Source: Nemertoderma westbladi (Eukaryota > Xenacoelomorpha > Nemertodermatida > Nemertodermatidae). Taken from it: a stretch of DNA of 64,000 nucleotides. Below, in pieces: positions 35,801 through 46,561 of this stretch. The stretch spans positions 62,001 through 126,000 of the forward strand of contig JAUCBJ010006805.1 in assembly GCA_032718475.1 (NCBI GenBank), read 5' to 3'. The notes under the pieces are model-generated. The model searched no databases. It had not been told where the DNA came from and saw only the letters and a program-made list of their open reading frames with translations. The position numbers and the translations under genes were made by a program. Within the stretch, counting starts at the first letter, position 1. Every line of letters starts with the position of its first letter.

Positions 35801-36155
35801 TCAGATTCACCAATGGCTTTGTTGGTTGGGGTGGAACATGAGAGTAGCCTCCAACTCCAGAATCCCTCTCCCCATCACAATCTGGCCTTCCTGGTGACCC
35901 AGGGTTTGGACCAGAAAGGTCATCAGGAAAGGGACTCAAAGAATTGTTGGCTGCTCTCTCTCCAGTAGGGGGTGAGACAGGCAGCCGGTCAGGAGTTAAC
36001 TGACGCCTGTGAGGCCGATTGTGTCCGGTAATTCCACTGGCCTCTAGTGGCCGGACCTCCGCATTGCTAATGTAATCCATAGTGGGGGTTGGGGGGGTGC
36101 TTTTTTGCCGAGTCAGCTCTCGGGGCAAATACCACACCCTGGTTTGCCATTCCAC
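32853..36155 (-). CDS. LINE endonuclease-reverse transcriptase, intact
   Basis: 1,100 residues without interruption. Residues 1-115 are Pro/Ser-rich and low in complexity; Met26 (36080) is an alternative start. The APE-type endonuclease spans about 120-372, with E157 (VQEHR), D274 and N276 (GDFNA), D337 (QIDHILF) and D363-H364 (SSDHRL). It nicks target DNA. The reverse transcriptase spans about 640-930, with D731 (VDFFKAFD), LQGDTLAPFLF, and the catalytic box FADD at 842-845 (Phe instead of Tyr, seen in related LINEs). The C-terminal domain (about 900-1100) has CYLGSW and RLRFAGHCFRR motifs typical of this LINE group. No zinc knuckle is visible. All catalytic residues are present and no stop or frameshift is seen, so it may be mobilisation-competent. 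Confidence 0.95.
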   Translation of the reverse strand: MEWQTRVWYLPRELTRQKSTPPTPTMDYISNAEVRPLEASGITGHNRPHRRQLTPDRLPVSPPTGERAANNSLSPFPDDLSGPNPGSPGRPDCDGERDSGVGGYSHVPPQPTKPLVNLRQVTRLASVNTLTLGSPMRQGELTALADKLSLSAVGVQEHRMQTGQTDEVLIKDMGGGWRLALASADDSGNGGIGLLMNPTAHAALDKIDQISNRIIRCHFSCSGRLAKKFPKVVLIVCYSPTSVAPVEEVENFYHNLQAATDGVDQHAFLTFLGDFNASLHQSPTSPWVYSNSVNRNSVHLQDFISGNGLFSAGTQFKKRTGKLWTHSGPSGHKSQIDHILFRRKYRSSIQDCNAFTLRPFSSDHRLIVAKVRLSLRASRTTKSALPRHDWSSLLQQPSVRSSFTLQLSNRYEALASEAADHCECYTAFTEAVKLAAAETVPVYPRNRKRAPWTDNKIQKCRNDLHKAQKESRLKQTTAAKNAVKAASRSLNRQYSANLQELINQQVDAINDADDSRQSSQAWKLINLLTGRKSQPTTKVKAESPADRLNGWKAHFEKLLNNDRVLPDNFIEVKVSESVLPDIPIGDISFAEVKAAAKSIKTNRASGVDGVPPEVFKIPECLKLIYPIIVDMYRTTRVPQEMKTNKLVPVPKKGNLTLYGSFRGISLISIAAKLYNRILLNRIRDPIERLLRGNQNGFRKGRGTMEPILALRRIIEELSKKKDRHLAVIFVDFFKAFDSVSRSRMFSILSLYGIPDEIIAAIRSVYDGSTTFVSTVDGDTEPFEVLWGVLQGDTLAPFLFIIVVDYVLRISLDHYNDDGVMITPPTGSRSRGNPAKYLTDLDFADDLGVLSESLEGAQRLLSSLEHAASSVGLFINSRKTKILTVNFESPQQVSDRMSISSKDGMLEHVDDFCYLGSWIRKSGEDLRIRKGKAWAALNRLSRIWKSPRINRKLKVRLFRAAVVPVLLYGSPCWALTAEDTKSLDGTFTRMLRRVHCVKYNAHISNQTLYNIGGVSLVPPSLTLEQNRLRFAGHCFRREDQPVHNLVLWQPHGVNKHGGQPMTFLRRILKDAGLKDADDLANVMGDRELWRCNFVDKPAQHS

Positions 36156-36535
36156 AGGGTGGGTGTCGCAATGGAGTCAGATATGAGGCCCATCACCCAT
36201 ATCTACTCTGGCGCACATGACCCACCATTGGCTGTTGCAGCTCATCTGCTGGGTCATGCCCTGTACCCTTGCTGCCAGGTGCAGGTCGCAGTGAAGTGCT
36301 TTCAGAGTGGACATGAGAACACTCTGCTCCTGACTAGCCATTGGTAGATCACCATCTGCCTGGTCAGGCCATATACCCCTGCAGCCAAGTATATGGGTCT
36401 TTTTAATCCAGGACCAAGGGCGTCCTTATCCCAGAACGAAGGGGGTCCTAGTTACAGGACCAGATTTGCCCTAGTAAGAGGGTCTATGCAGCTACAGGTG
36501 GCACCTCCTTTATGCTGCATGGAGGTGGCAAGTTA
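36156..36535 (-). promoter_or_regulatory. LINE 5' UTR / internal promoter region
   Basis: About 380 bp between the 5' target duplication and the ORF start, non-satellite, with no ORF of its own on this strand. LINEs carry an internal promoter at the 5' end; its presence here is by position only. The element appears to reach its true 5' end or close to it. Confidence 0.55.
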
Positions 36536-39500
36536 TTTCATAAGGGAATGCCTGTTCACCACCAAGGGTGATCTTTCACAGTAAATCCTTCCACTCTGTT
36601 TCCTAAAGGAATGCCTGTTCACCACCAAGAGTGATCTTCCACAGTAAACCCTTCCACTCAGTTTCCTAAAGGAATGCCTGTTCACCACCGTGGGTGATCT
36701 TCCACAGTAAACCCTTCCACTCGGTTTCCTAAAGGAATGCCTGTTCACCACCATGGGTGATCTTCCACAGTAAACCCTTCCACTCTGTTTCCTAAAGGAA
36801 TGCCTGTTCAACACCATGGATGATCTTCCACAGTAAACCCTTCCACTCTGTTTCCTAAAGGAATGCCTGTTCACCACCATGGGTGATCTTCCACAGTAAA
36901 CCCTTCCACTCTGTTTTCTAAAGGAATGCCTGTTCACCACCATGGGTGATCTTTCACAGAAAACCCTTCCACTCTGTTTCCCAAAGTAATGCCTGTTCAA
37001 CACCATGGGTGATCTTCCACAGTAAACCCTTCCACTCTGTTTCATAAAGGAATGCCTGTTCACCACCAAGGGTGATCTTTCACAGTAAACCCTTCCACTC
37101 CGTTTCCTAATGGATGCCTGTTCACCACCATGGGTGATCTTCCACAGTAAACCGTTCCACTCCGTTTCCTAAAGGATGCCTGTTCACCGACATGGGTGAT
37201 CTACCACAGTGAACCCTTCCACTTTGTTTCCTAAAGGAATGCCTGTTCACCACCATGGGTGATCTTCCACAGTAAACCTTTCCACTTTGTTTCCTAAAGG
37301 AATGCCTGCTCACCATCATGGGTAATCTTCCACAGTAAACCCTTCCTCTCTGTTTCTTAAAGGAATGCCTGTTCACCACCATGGGTGATCTTCCACAATA
37401 AACCCTTCCACTCTGTTTCCTAAAGGAATGCTTGTTCACCACCATGGGTGATCTTCCACAATAAACCCTTCCACTTTGTTTCCTAAAGGAATGCCTGTTC
37501 ACCACCATGGGTGATCTTCCACAGTAAACCCTTCCATTCCGTTTCCTAAAGGATGCCTGTTCAACACCATGGGTGATCTTCTACAGTAAACCCTTCCACT
37601 CCGTTTCCTAAAAGATGCCTGTTCGCCACCATGGGTGATCTTCCACAGTAAACCCTTCCACTCCGTTTTCTAAAGGATGCCTGTTCAACACCATGGGTGA
37701 TCTTCCACAGTAAACCCTTCCACTCTGTTTCCTAAAGGAATGCCTGTTCACCACCATGGGTTATCTTCCACAGTGAACACTTCCACTTTGTTTCCTAAAG
37801 AAGGATTGCCTGTTCACCACCATGGGTGATCTTCCACAGTAAACCTTTCCACTTTGTTTCCTAAAGGAATGCCTGTTCACCACCTTGGGTGATCTAACAC
37901 AGTAAACCCTTCCACTCCTTTTCCTAAAGGATGCCTGTTCAACACCATGGGTGATCTTCCACAGTAAACCCTTCCACTCCGTTTCCTAAGGGATGCCTGT
38001 TCACCACCATGGGTGATCTTCCACAGTAAACCCTTCCACTCCGTTTCCTAATGGATGCCTGTTCACCACCATGGGTGATGTACCACAATAAACCCTTCCA
38101 CTCTGTTTCCTAAAGGAATGCCTGTTCAACACCATGGGTGATCTTCCACAGTAAACCCTTCCACTCTGTTTCCTAAAGGAATGCCTGTTCACCACCACCA
38201 CCATGGTTGATCTTCCACAGTAAACCCTTCCACTCTGTTTCCAAAAGTAATGCCTGTTCAACACCATGGGTGATCTTCCACAGTAAACCCTTCCACTCTG
38301 TTTCCTAAAGGAATGCCTGTTCACCACCAAGGGTGATCTTCCACAGTAAACCCTTCCACTCAGTTTCCTAAAGGAATGCCTGTTCACCACTGTGGGTGAT
38401 CTTCCACAGTAAACCCATCCACTCTGTTTCCTAAAGGAATGCCTGTTCACCACCATGGGTGATCTTCCACAGTAAACCCTTCCACTCAGTTTCCTAAAGG
38501 AATGCCTGTTCACCACCATGGGTGATCTTCCACAGTAAACCCTTCCAATCTGTTTCCTTAAGGAATGCCTGTTCACCACCAAAGGTGATCTTCCACAGTA
38601 AATCCTTCCACTCTGTTTCCTAAAGGAATGCCTTTTCCTCACCATGGATGATCTTCCACAATAAACCCTTCCACTCTGTTTCCTAAAGGAATGCTTGTTC
38701 ACCACCATGGGTGATCTTCCACAATAAACCCTTCCACTTTGTTTCCTAAAGGAATGCCTGTTCACCACCATGGGTGATCTTCCACAGTAAATCCGCCCAA
38801 TCTGTTTCCTCAAGGAATGTCTGTTCACCACCATGGGTGATCTTCCACAGTAAACCCTTCCACTCCGTTTCCTAAAGGATGCCTGTTCACCACCATGGGT
38901 GATCTTCCACAGTAAACACTTCCACTCCGTTTCCTAAAGGATGCCTGTTCACCACCATGGGTGATCTACCACACTAAACCCTTCCACTCTGTTTCCTAAA
39001 GGAATGCCTGTTCAACACCATGGGTGGTCTTCCACAGTAAACCCTTCCACTCTGTTTTCTAAAGGAATGCCTGTTCACCACCATGGGTGATCTTCCACAG
39101 TAAACCCTTCCACTCTGTTTCCCAAAGTAATGCCTGTTCAACACCCTGGGTGATCTTCCACAGTAAACCCTTCCACTCTGTTTCATAAGGGAATGCCTGT
39201 TCACCACCAAGGGTGATCTTTCACAGTAAATCCTTCCACTCTGTTTCCTAAAGGAATGCCTGTTCACCACCAAGAGTGATCTTCCACAGTAAACCCTTCC
39301 ACTCAGTTTCCTAAAGGAATGCCTGTTCACCACCGTGGGTGATCTTCCACAGTAAACCCTTCCACTCGGTTTCCTAAAGGAATGCCTGTTCACCACCATG
39401 GGTGATCTTCCACAGTAAACCCTTCCACTCTGTTTCCTAAAGGAATGCCTGTTCAACACCATGGATGATCTTCCACAGTAAACCCTTCCACTCTGTTTCC

Positions 39501-40257
39501 TAAAGGAATGCCTGTTCACCACCATGGGTGATCTTCCACAGTAAACCCTTCCACTCTGTTTTCTAAAGGAATGCCTGTTCACCACCATGGGTGATCTTTC
39601 ACAGTAAACCCTTCCACTCTGTTTCCCAAAGTAATGCCTGTTCAACACCATGGGTGATCTTCCACAGTAAACCCTTCCACTCTGTTTCATAAAGGAATGC
39701 CTGTTCACCACCAAGGGTGATCTTTCACAGTAAATCCTTCCACTCTGTTTCCTAAAGGAATGCCTGTTCACCACCAAGAGTGATCTTCCACAGTAAACCC
39801 TTCCACTCAGTTTCCTAAAGGAATGCCTGTTCACCACCGTGGGTGATCTTCCACAGTAAACCCTTCCACTCGGTTTCCTAAAGGAATGCCTGTTCACCAC
39901 AATGGGTGATCTTCCACAGTAAACCCTTCCACTCTGTTTCCTAAAGGAATGCCTGTTCAACACCATGGATGATCTTCCACAGTAAACCCTTCCACTCTGT
40001 TTCCTAAAGGAATGCCTGTTCACCACCATGGGTGATCTTCCACAGTAAACCCTTCCACTCTGTTTCCTAAAAGAATGCCTGATCCCCACCAAGGGTGATC
40101 TTTCACAGTAAACCCTTCCACTCCGTTTCCTAAAGGACTGCCTGTTCACCACCATGGGTGATCTTCCACAGTAAACCCTTCCACTCTGTTTCCTAAAGGA
40201 ATGCCTGTTCACCACCATGGGTAATCTTTCACAGTAAACCCTTCCACTCTGATTCCC
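36536..40257. repeat. 63-bp satellite array, right part
   Basis: Same monomer family as 21373-32810. It contains the end of the first 2,645-bp higher-order unit (36543-37121), the second (37122-39766), and an 8-monomer 504-bp duplication (TTTCATA blocks at 39181 and 39685). The last recognisable monomer ends at about 40257 (CTTCCACTCTGATTCC). Confidence 0.95.
37122..39766. repeat. Higher-order satellite block, second copy with LINE empty site
   Basis: It matches 30745-32810 plus 36543-37121. At 39181-39187 the sequence TTTCATAAGGGAATGCC runs through unbroken, exactly where the LINE sits in the first copy, so this is the pre-insertion allele of the LINE target kept as a paralogue. Confidence 0.88.
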
Positions 40258-40727
40258 TAGTTGCATTGGTTCCCATTTATCGATCACTGAAGGATGAAAG
40301 CCAGGTTTGGGCTAGGCTGCTGCATTTAAAGCACTGTGCCCAAACAGTGCTGCCCCATCTATGGATCGAACCAAGGCTTCCCAATAGGAAGCCCTGGAAT
40401 GTCACCACTGGATCTAGCTGCTGCTAAATTGTGTAATATAATAATTTCCTGGAAGGAAAATAAATATAATTAATTTACCACTCCGCATTAGGCTGAGGGG
40501 TGAATAAGATGAACTTTAACAATAATATGTTATTATTTAACGGTATTTTTATGTACTAACGATGATAGATTTTACAAAAAGTTAGGAATCTGCAGTAATG
40601 TTTGTAGTCGATCCAAGCTGTAGCTCCAAGCACTGAGTTCTTGTACGTAAAATTATTATTAACAAAAATAATAAACTTATAACTTATAAACTTATAAACT
40701 TATAATAAACATATAATTAGAAAGAAT
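40258..40727. other. Satellite right flank, no gene seen
   Basis: A GC-moderate segment (40258-40430) followed by AT-rich sequence with a short ACTTATAA repeat at about 40674-40705. No ORF or known element recognised. Confidence 0.4.
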
Positions 40728-41030
40728 TTAAAATGTTTTTTGGAACAAGCAAGCAATCAAACAGTCGGCCGAAGCCGGAGGCGACCCGAAGGCTCCTCTT
40801 ACGATATCTGCTAACCGAGGGTAGTGGTGGGCGCTACTCCTATCTGCTACCAGAGAGTAGTAGTAGGGGTGGGCGCTACTCATGTCCCAAGATTTGCTTC
40901 CAGTAATTAAACTGGTCCTCATTTTATCGACACCAGTGGATGAAACGCGGAGTTATCCTTGGCAGGGCTCGAACCTACAACCAATAGATTGTAGGCCGGG
41001 CGCTCAACCAACTGATCTACCCCGCCTACA
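40728..41030 (-). mobile_element. tRNA-derived SINE
   Basis: The minus-strand head resembles a tRNA: GGCGGGG then A box TAGATCAGTTGG (41019-41008) and B box GGTTCGAGCCC (40975-40965), with about 32 nt between them, as for RNA polymerase III internal promoters. The 3' side does not close the acceptor stem and the anticodon arm is replaced by CCTACAA/TTGTAGG, so it is not a functional tRNA. The body continues to about 40728 with two related TAGCGCCCACC segments and ends in A-rich/AT-rich sequence. The extent is approximate. Confidence 0.6.
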
Positions 41031-41160
41031 TTCTTTTAAGAACTAAGTGTTCACATTAACATTTACTTTATAGTAAGCAGATAAATTTTAACGGAATTTC
41101 ACATTGTATTAAATTTACAAAGAACGATAATTCTTTCAATCTGTGAACTTTTACATATTT

Positions 41161-41350
41161 GGAATCCTATTAAAATAGTTTCAAATTTAGATACCAATTA
41201 ATTAAGGTGACAGAAAAAATCTACGTTTACTGAGTATTATTTCGGCTAACAGGCCTTTATCAAACTCAATTCAAAATATTTCAAATAACAGATTTTTTCT
41301 GTCACCTTAATTGGTATTTGAATCTGAAACTAGTTTAATATGATTTTAAC
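41161..41350. repeat. Foldback repeat with ~60-bp arms
   Basis: AAGGTGACAGAAAAAATCT at about 41204-41222 is repeated inverted as AGATTTTTTCTGTCACCTT at about 41289-41307, and similarity extends outward for about 40 bp on each side (TAGTTTCA...ATACCAATTA). MITE-like; no clear target duplication. Confidence 0.65.
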
Positions 41351-43169
41351 ACGGTGACAATGGCATGATCTGAGTTTAAATTATACTTGAAATCCTTGCA
41401 AGGCAAACTTTCTAATTATATAATAAAATCATGACTAATATGAATAATGGTGGCGATACGAAGGATGTATTTCGCAAAAGATACTTTTTTAAAACGCTTA
41501 TAAAAAAATTTACAGGTAAAATCGAAAATTCAAACCTCACCAAACGGTGAGTTGAACTAGTTGTGTTTCAAAATTTAAGCAACATGACAAAGATTTGTTG
41601 TTTCTTACTTGCTTTTCTTCTCGAAAACAATAACTATTTAAGTGGTGGCAAGAAAAGTAGGCCTTCTTTTTTTAAAATGTTACCTTTTTCCACCACTTAC
41701 GTCGTTTTATTTGTTGTAAGTCTTCTCATTTTTATCTGGGCCTAATAGCGCAATCACGATGCTTTTAAATTACAACATCAGATCCATTAGAGAAATCGTT
41801 ACGCGTTCCCTAGTTAGTCTACAAAGAAGAGCAGACCAGTCAACCACTAAAGTAGTTTAAATGATTCGTGCTGTTTGTCGTCCCGTTTCTACAATTATTG
41901 CTACTTTTAATAGAATGAGTCGTGCCTAAAGTTAATTGTATTTTTAGCCTATTGCAACTGCTTTTATATTCATTTTTATTTATTTTATTTAAATTCAATT
42001 TAATCATATTTTTATACTTATTTTGGTGCTTTAAATTAGATACTCTATTTGTTTTATTTTTTTGATATGGCATTTTTAGCTGCAATAAAAAATAATCATT
42101 TTAGCATTTTAGCTTCTGCCGAGTGAAATACGGGCATTTCTAGATCCTGGGTATCCATAAGGTTGACAAAATATAAAAAGGCTTTTATCATGCGGTTTTT
42201 TTCTAGAACAAATATTTGACCTTCTGACAGTAGTATGTATCTTTTTTTTTTTTTTATCAAAAACTGTTCTAGAAAAAAAATGTGTTCTAGAACAGAAATA
42301 TTTATCAAAATTGAAAACTAACACTTGTTCTAACAATTATTATAAAATTTGAAAAAACTAGCTAGAATTAGAAAATACCCATTTAATCTATTATCTGTTT
42401 AAATGCAATATTAGTATTAATGTCATGGAAACATTACTTTTTGTGTTGACAGAAAAAGTGTTCTTTTTATGTCAAACTTCTTAACGACTAAAACTAAAAT
42501 AAAAACTAAAAAAGTGACTTGCAACAAATAAAAATAATTTCCAATATTATTGAATTTATCTTTGGCTAAATGATAATAGAACTGAGTTTATAGTTTTAAT
42601 AAAAATTAACTGTTAGTTTTAAATGCCAAGAATCTTTTTGTATTCAATTCTTAGCTGGAAAATGGACCAATTAGAATAAGATCTGAACTTTCTTTCCACC
42701 AAATGGCTTCTCCCCTTGCCCTGCCATACAGAAGGAAATAAAATTCAAATGCACTAACTACTGTAGGCCTAGTATTGAAAGCATGTGTGCGATCTGGGTT
42801 CTTACTGTAAAGTAGGTTTAAATTATATTAAAAGTTGTCCCTACTTTATATTATATAGACCATAATTAATAAATTTCGCAGCGGGAAGGTAAATTGTTGT
42901 CGTGAACACTTGGACAGCCTGTTGAGACAATCTATTAAATTGGAATAGGAGCCCTATGGTGAGCACTCCGCTGCGCTGTCTAATTACACATAATGCCAGC
43001 CCGCCACAGGACCAGGGTAGTCAATATGAAGCTAAATTGAATGAGTCAGTTCGTAAAAATTTGTCAATCCATAATGTCTTTGGTAGAAATTATAAAATGA
43101 CCTGAATGACCTGAATGAACTAATATATGTATAAAAACGAAATTGATATGATATGAAACAAGGACGCCT
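41351..43169. other. AT-rich intergenic sequence
   Basis: No supported gene. It contains homopolymer A/T tracts (e.g. about 42240-42256) and short TTCTAGAACA inverted words near 42180-42295. Open frames are short and of low complexity. Confidence 0.4.
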
Positions 43170-43173
43170 TTAA

Positions 43174-45323
43174 CCCCATTAAACCCCCCCTGGGGGGGGG
43201 GGGGGGGGTGGGGGGGGGGGGGTTTAATATGATCCCTCGTGGTTTTTTGGTTATAATTCTGAAACAAACGCAGTTGGGAATCTGAAATTTTTTGACTTTT
43301 CCTAAACATCTATTGTCTTCCTCGTAGTGAAAACGGTTTTCAAAAATATTGGGTAGTTTTCGAGTTATAGCACCATTTTTTAACCCTACTTTTGGCACTT
43401 CCTTTGAGACGTTTTTTGGAATTTTCATTTCATTAAATATGATTTGTAACATCTCTATTTTTGATTTACACCGGTTTTTTGGTGTTAGCAATTGGATGGA
43501 ATTCATATAAATTGATTTAGAAATTTCAAACTTGTTTTTTTTCGGCGGGTGCCAAATTTTGGTGCCAGCACCAAATTTTGAAATATGTCAATTTTGTAAA
43601 TTGATTGTTTGAAACTTTTTTTTACGCAATTGGGGTTTTTTGGGGTTCTGGTTTCGTTGGAATATATACGAGTTGCATCAAGCGTATCAAAATGGATTTT
43701 TTCGGTGCTGAGTGCAAATTTTGGTGCTAGCACGAAATTTTGAAAATCCATTCAATAGATATACTGTAATTGCTTGTGACAATTTATTTATTGCGTTTTA
43801 GAGGTTTATGGCTGTTCTGAATTCAATGGAATATATAATTATCGAACTAGACACCTCAAACTTGTATTTTTCGGAAGTGAGTGCAAAATGTTGTGCTAGC
43901 ACCAAATTTTGAAAACCATCAAATATAATCAATTGATTATGTCACCTTGTTTCTTGCGTTATACGGGTTTGTGAGGGTTTTAAATTCAATGGAATAACTA
44001 AAAATTGCATGAGTTTTCAAACTCGTATTTTTCGCCAGTGGATGAAAATTGTGCCAGCACCAAATTTTTGAAAATAAGCGAATTGTTCAATATGTAATTT
44101 TACTAGTCTGAATCCGACCGAAAAAATAATTTCGAAAAAATGTACTTAATTGTAAATGTAAAATTGCAGCACCAAAAACTACAAGTAGTGAACAATTTTC
44201 ATAAAATTTGAAAGTTACAATTTTCGGCTAATTGTTATTCAATACAGGTTTTCTGGGGCGCAAAATCCATTGGAAAATATTTAAAAATGATCTGATTATT
44301 ATAAATGACTGTTTTAGTCCTCTACGTACGCAAAAAAAGACAAAAACAAGTAACCAGCACTTTTCATTTTTAACACAACATTTTTAATTCACTAATACGA
44401 TCCTATAAATTCACATTTTTAGGTTTTCTGGGGCGCTGATTCTAATTGAATACATTTCTAATTTGCCAGATCATTGCTACACGTATTTTTCGGCGTAATA
44501 TGGCAAATTTTGGTGCTAGCACCAAATTTCATACCCATCACAAAAAAGTACAAGTTTGAGTTGTCCAGTGCTGTTTTTATTGATTCCATCGGATTCAGGA
44601 CCCTCATAAACCCGCACAACGCAAGAACAAGTTGATACTACAGTATCTCTATTGATCAATTTGCTTATTTTCAAAAATTTTGTGCTGGCACAACAATTTT
44701 CACCCACCGGCGAAAAATACAAGTTTGAAAACTTGTAATGAAATTTTTACTTATTTAATTGAATTCAGAGCCCTCACAAACCCGTATAACGCAAGAAACA
44801 AGGTGACATATTCAATTGATATATTTGATGGTTTTCAAAATTTGGTGTAGGACCAAGTTTTGCACACAGCACCGAAAAATACAAGTTTGATACGCCTGGT
44901 ATAACTCGTATATATTCCATCGAAACCAGAACCCCAATAAAGCTCTATTGCGCAAAAAATAGGTTCAAACAATCAATTTACAAAATTAACATATTTCAAA
45001 ATTTGGTGCTGGCCCACCCGCCAAAAAAAACAAGTTTGAAATTTCTAAATTAATTTATATGAATTCATCTAATTGCAAACACGAAAATACCGGTGTAAAT
45101 CAAAAATTGAGATGTTACAAATCATTTTTCATGAAATGTAATTTTCAAAACGTCGAAAAAAAGAGCCAAAAGTAGGTTTTCACTAATAGGAAGACAATAG
45201 ATTTTTAGAAAAGTCATAAAATTTAAAATTCCCAACTGTGTTTGTTTAGAGTTATAACAAAAAACCACTGGGGGGGGGGGGGGGGGGGTCATATTGACCC
45301 CCCCCCCCCCGGGTTTAATAGGG
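43174..45323. mobile_element. TTAA-flanked foldback element 3 (2,150 bp)
   Basis: TTAA lies at 43170-43173 and 45324-45327. The termini are CCCCATTAAACCC (left) against CCCTATTAAACCC read from the right, followed by long G/C homopolymers and then an inverted repeat that continues for hundreds of bases (GGTTTTTTGGTTATAATTCT near 43240 against its complement near 45250). Inside, diverged ~160-170 bp modules carry GGTGC(C/T)AGCACC palindromes at 43561, 43723, 43893, 44051 and 44512, and GGTTTTCTGGGGCGC words also found in element 2. No transposase. Confidence 0.8.
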
Positions 45324-45327
45324 TTAA

Positions 45328-46328
45328 ATTTTAATTTCACAGACACTTTTGATTTTACCATCTATTTTGTTTTTGCTTATTATTTGACTTTCTGTGCTCT
45401 AAGATAGGGACTGTACTTTTATTGCTGGGGCCATTCTGCAATCCCTATCTGAAAATCATTTACGCCAAATGGTGGTCCACGTGGTGTGACAGGATAATTG
45501 ACCCCTGTACTGTACAATTGCCCCACTAGGACAATGATTTTACGTGTATCTACAATCACCATGGACCGAATAAAGAAATGAAACAGGTAAACGTACACTA
45601 CCTACCGGTGGTGGTATTACATTATAAAGCGAATTATTGCATTAGCCGACTGTGTGGTACTGTAGATAACAGTACTATCGACAGAAAATCTTGACAATCA
45701 TCCTCTAACCTTTATCTATTTTTTTTAATGCAATTCGATTTATATTATAAAATATTTGAAAATTTACCAAAATACATTGCACTTATTTTATCCAGAAAAT
45801 TTTTAAAAGCTGTACAATCAGTACTGCATACAGTAGGTCAGTAGTTATAAAGTACTCATCATTTGTTACAATTTCGGAATAAAACTACTAAAACTACAAA
45901 CTCGTTTCATTACTTGCAATAACTCACTGAGTTATTGCACACTACCAATAAGAGTCATTGGAAATGTAATCGATATGTTATATAATATAATAACTGCAGG
46001 ATACTTTATTCTATCTACAAAATTATGTTTAGTAATTGTGTTAATCCTCTCAACCAATGTACTGTATACCAAGCATACTTATAGTATGTGATAAATTCTT
46101 CAGGAAAAAAATCGATATCAACCACACCATTACATTATCACATTACTACACATTGCAAGAGCTACTGTATATAATATATATAGGCCTACTGTATTAGAGG
46201 ATAATCAAATCATGTCATAATTTAGTCATCATAGCTATCAAAAGGAATTACAAGTTCCAAATTGAAGGTTAATAATTATTTAGTGACTGTCTGTACCTAT
46301 AATATTGTTAGGGCCTGTGCTGTCTAGA
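45328..46328. other. Intergenic sequence, no gene seen
   Basis: AT-rich, no element recognised, no convincing ORF. Confidence 0.4.
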
Positions 46329-46558
46329 ATGCATTTAATCACCTTTCTTCTGGGAGTGGTCTGGGGTACCACTCTAGTGATGGTTTGGACGAGCACTCCA
46401 GTATATTGTATCTCTGGGTGCACACCGGAGATTTGGTTGTACCAGGACGATGACCAGTTAGGCCGATCCCAAGTGTACTCAACGACAACCAACACCTCGC
46501 AGTTGACATCTGATGAAATGAATGACATTGTCTCTTCCGTAAGAGTCGACTGTGGAAT
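46329..46558 (+). CDS. Candidate first coding exon of a host type II membrane protein
   Basis: From ATG at 46329 the frame gives MHLITFLLGVVWGTTLVMVW, a hydrophobic stretch near the N-terminus that could be a signal anchor, then a Cys-containing stretch (YCISGC) and a Ser/Thr/Asn-rich stem-like segment with a possible N-glycosylation site (NTS). The frame runs into a strong splice donor, AAT|GTGAGTA at 46558/46559; the TGA of GTGAG is the apparent stop. A short cytoplasmic tail, anchor and Ser/Thr stem would suit a Golgi type II enzyme, but no catalytic domain is visible. It may equally be a chance frame. Confidence 0.3.
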
Positions 46559-46561
46559 GTG

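Larger units (their letters stand above)
32811..36535 (-). mobile_element. Near full-length LINE (3.7 kb) inserted in the satellite
   Basis: Minus-strand order: 5' UTR (36535-36156), one 1,100-codon ORF (36155-32853), short 3' UTR, and a 3' tail of TAG repeats at about 32811-32822. A 7-bp target duplication TTTCATA flanks it (32804-32810 and 36536-36542). The uninterrupted target is preserved at 39181-39187 in the duplicate satellite block. A single ORF with APE endonuclease and RT plus a microsatellite tail fits an RTE-superfamily LINE (RTE-X-like); the clade is my inference. Confidence 0.94.

Noticed and set aside
21373-40257. CRISPR-like array
   Set aside because: Repeats are head-to-tail 62/63-bp monomers with no unique spacers, in eukaryotic DNA.
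40960-41030. Functional tRNA gene
   Set aside because: A and B boxes are present but the acceptor stem and anticodon stem do not form; it fits a SINE head better.
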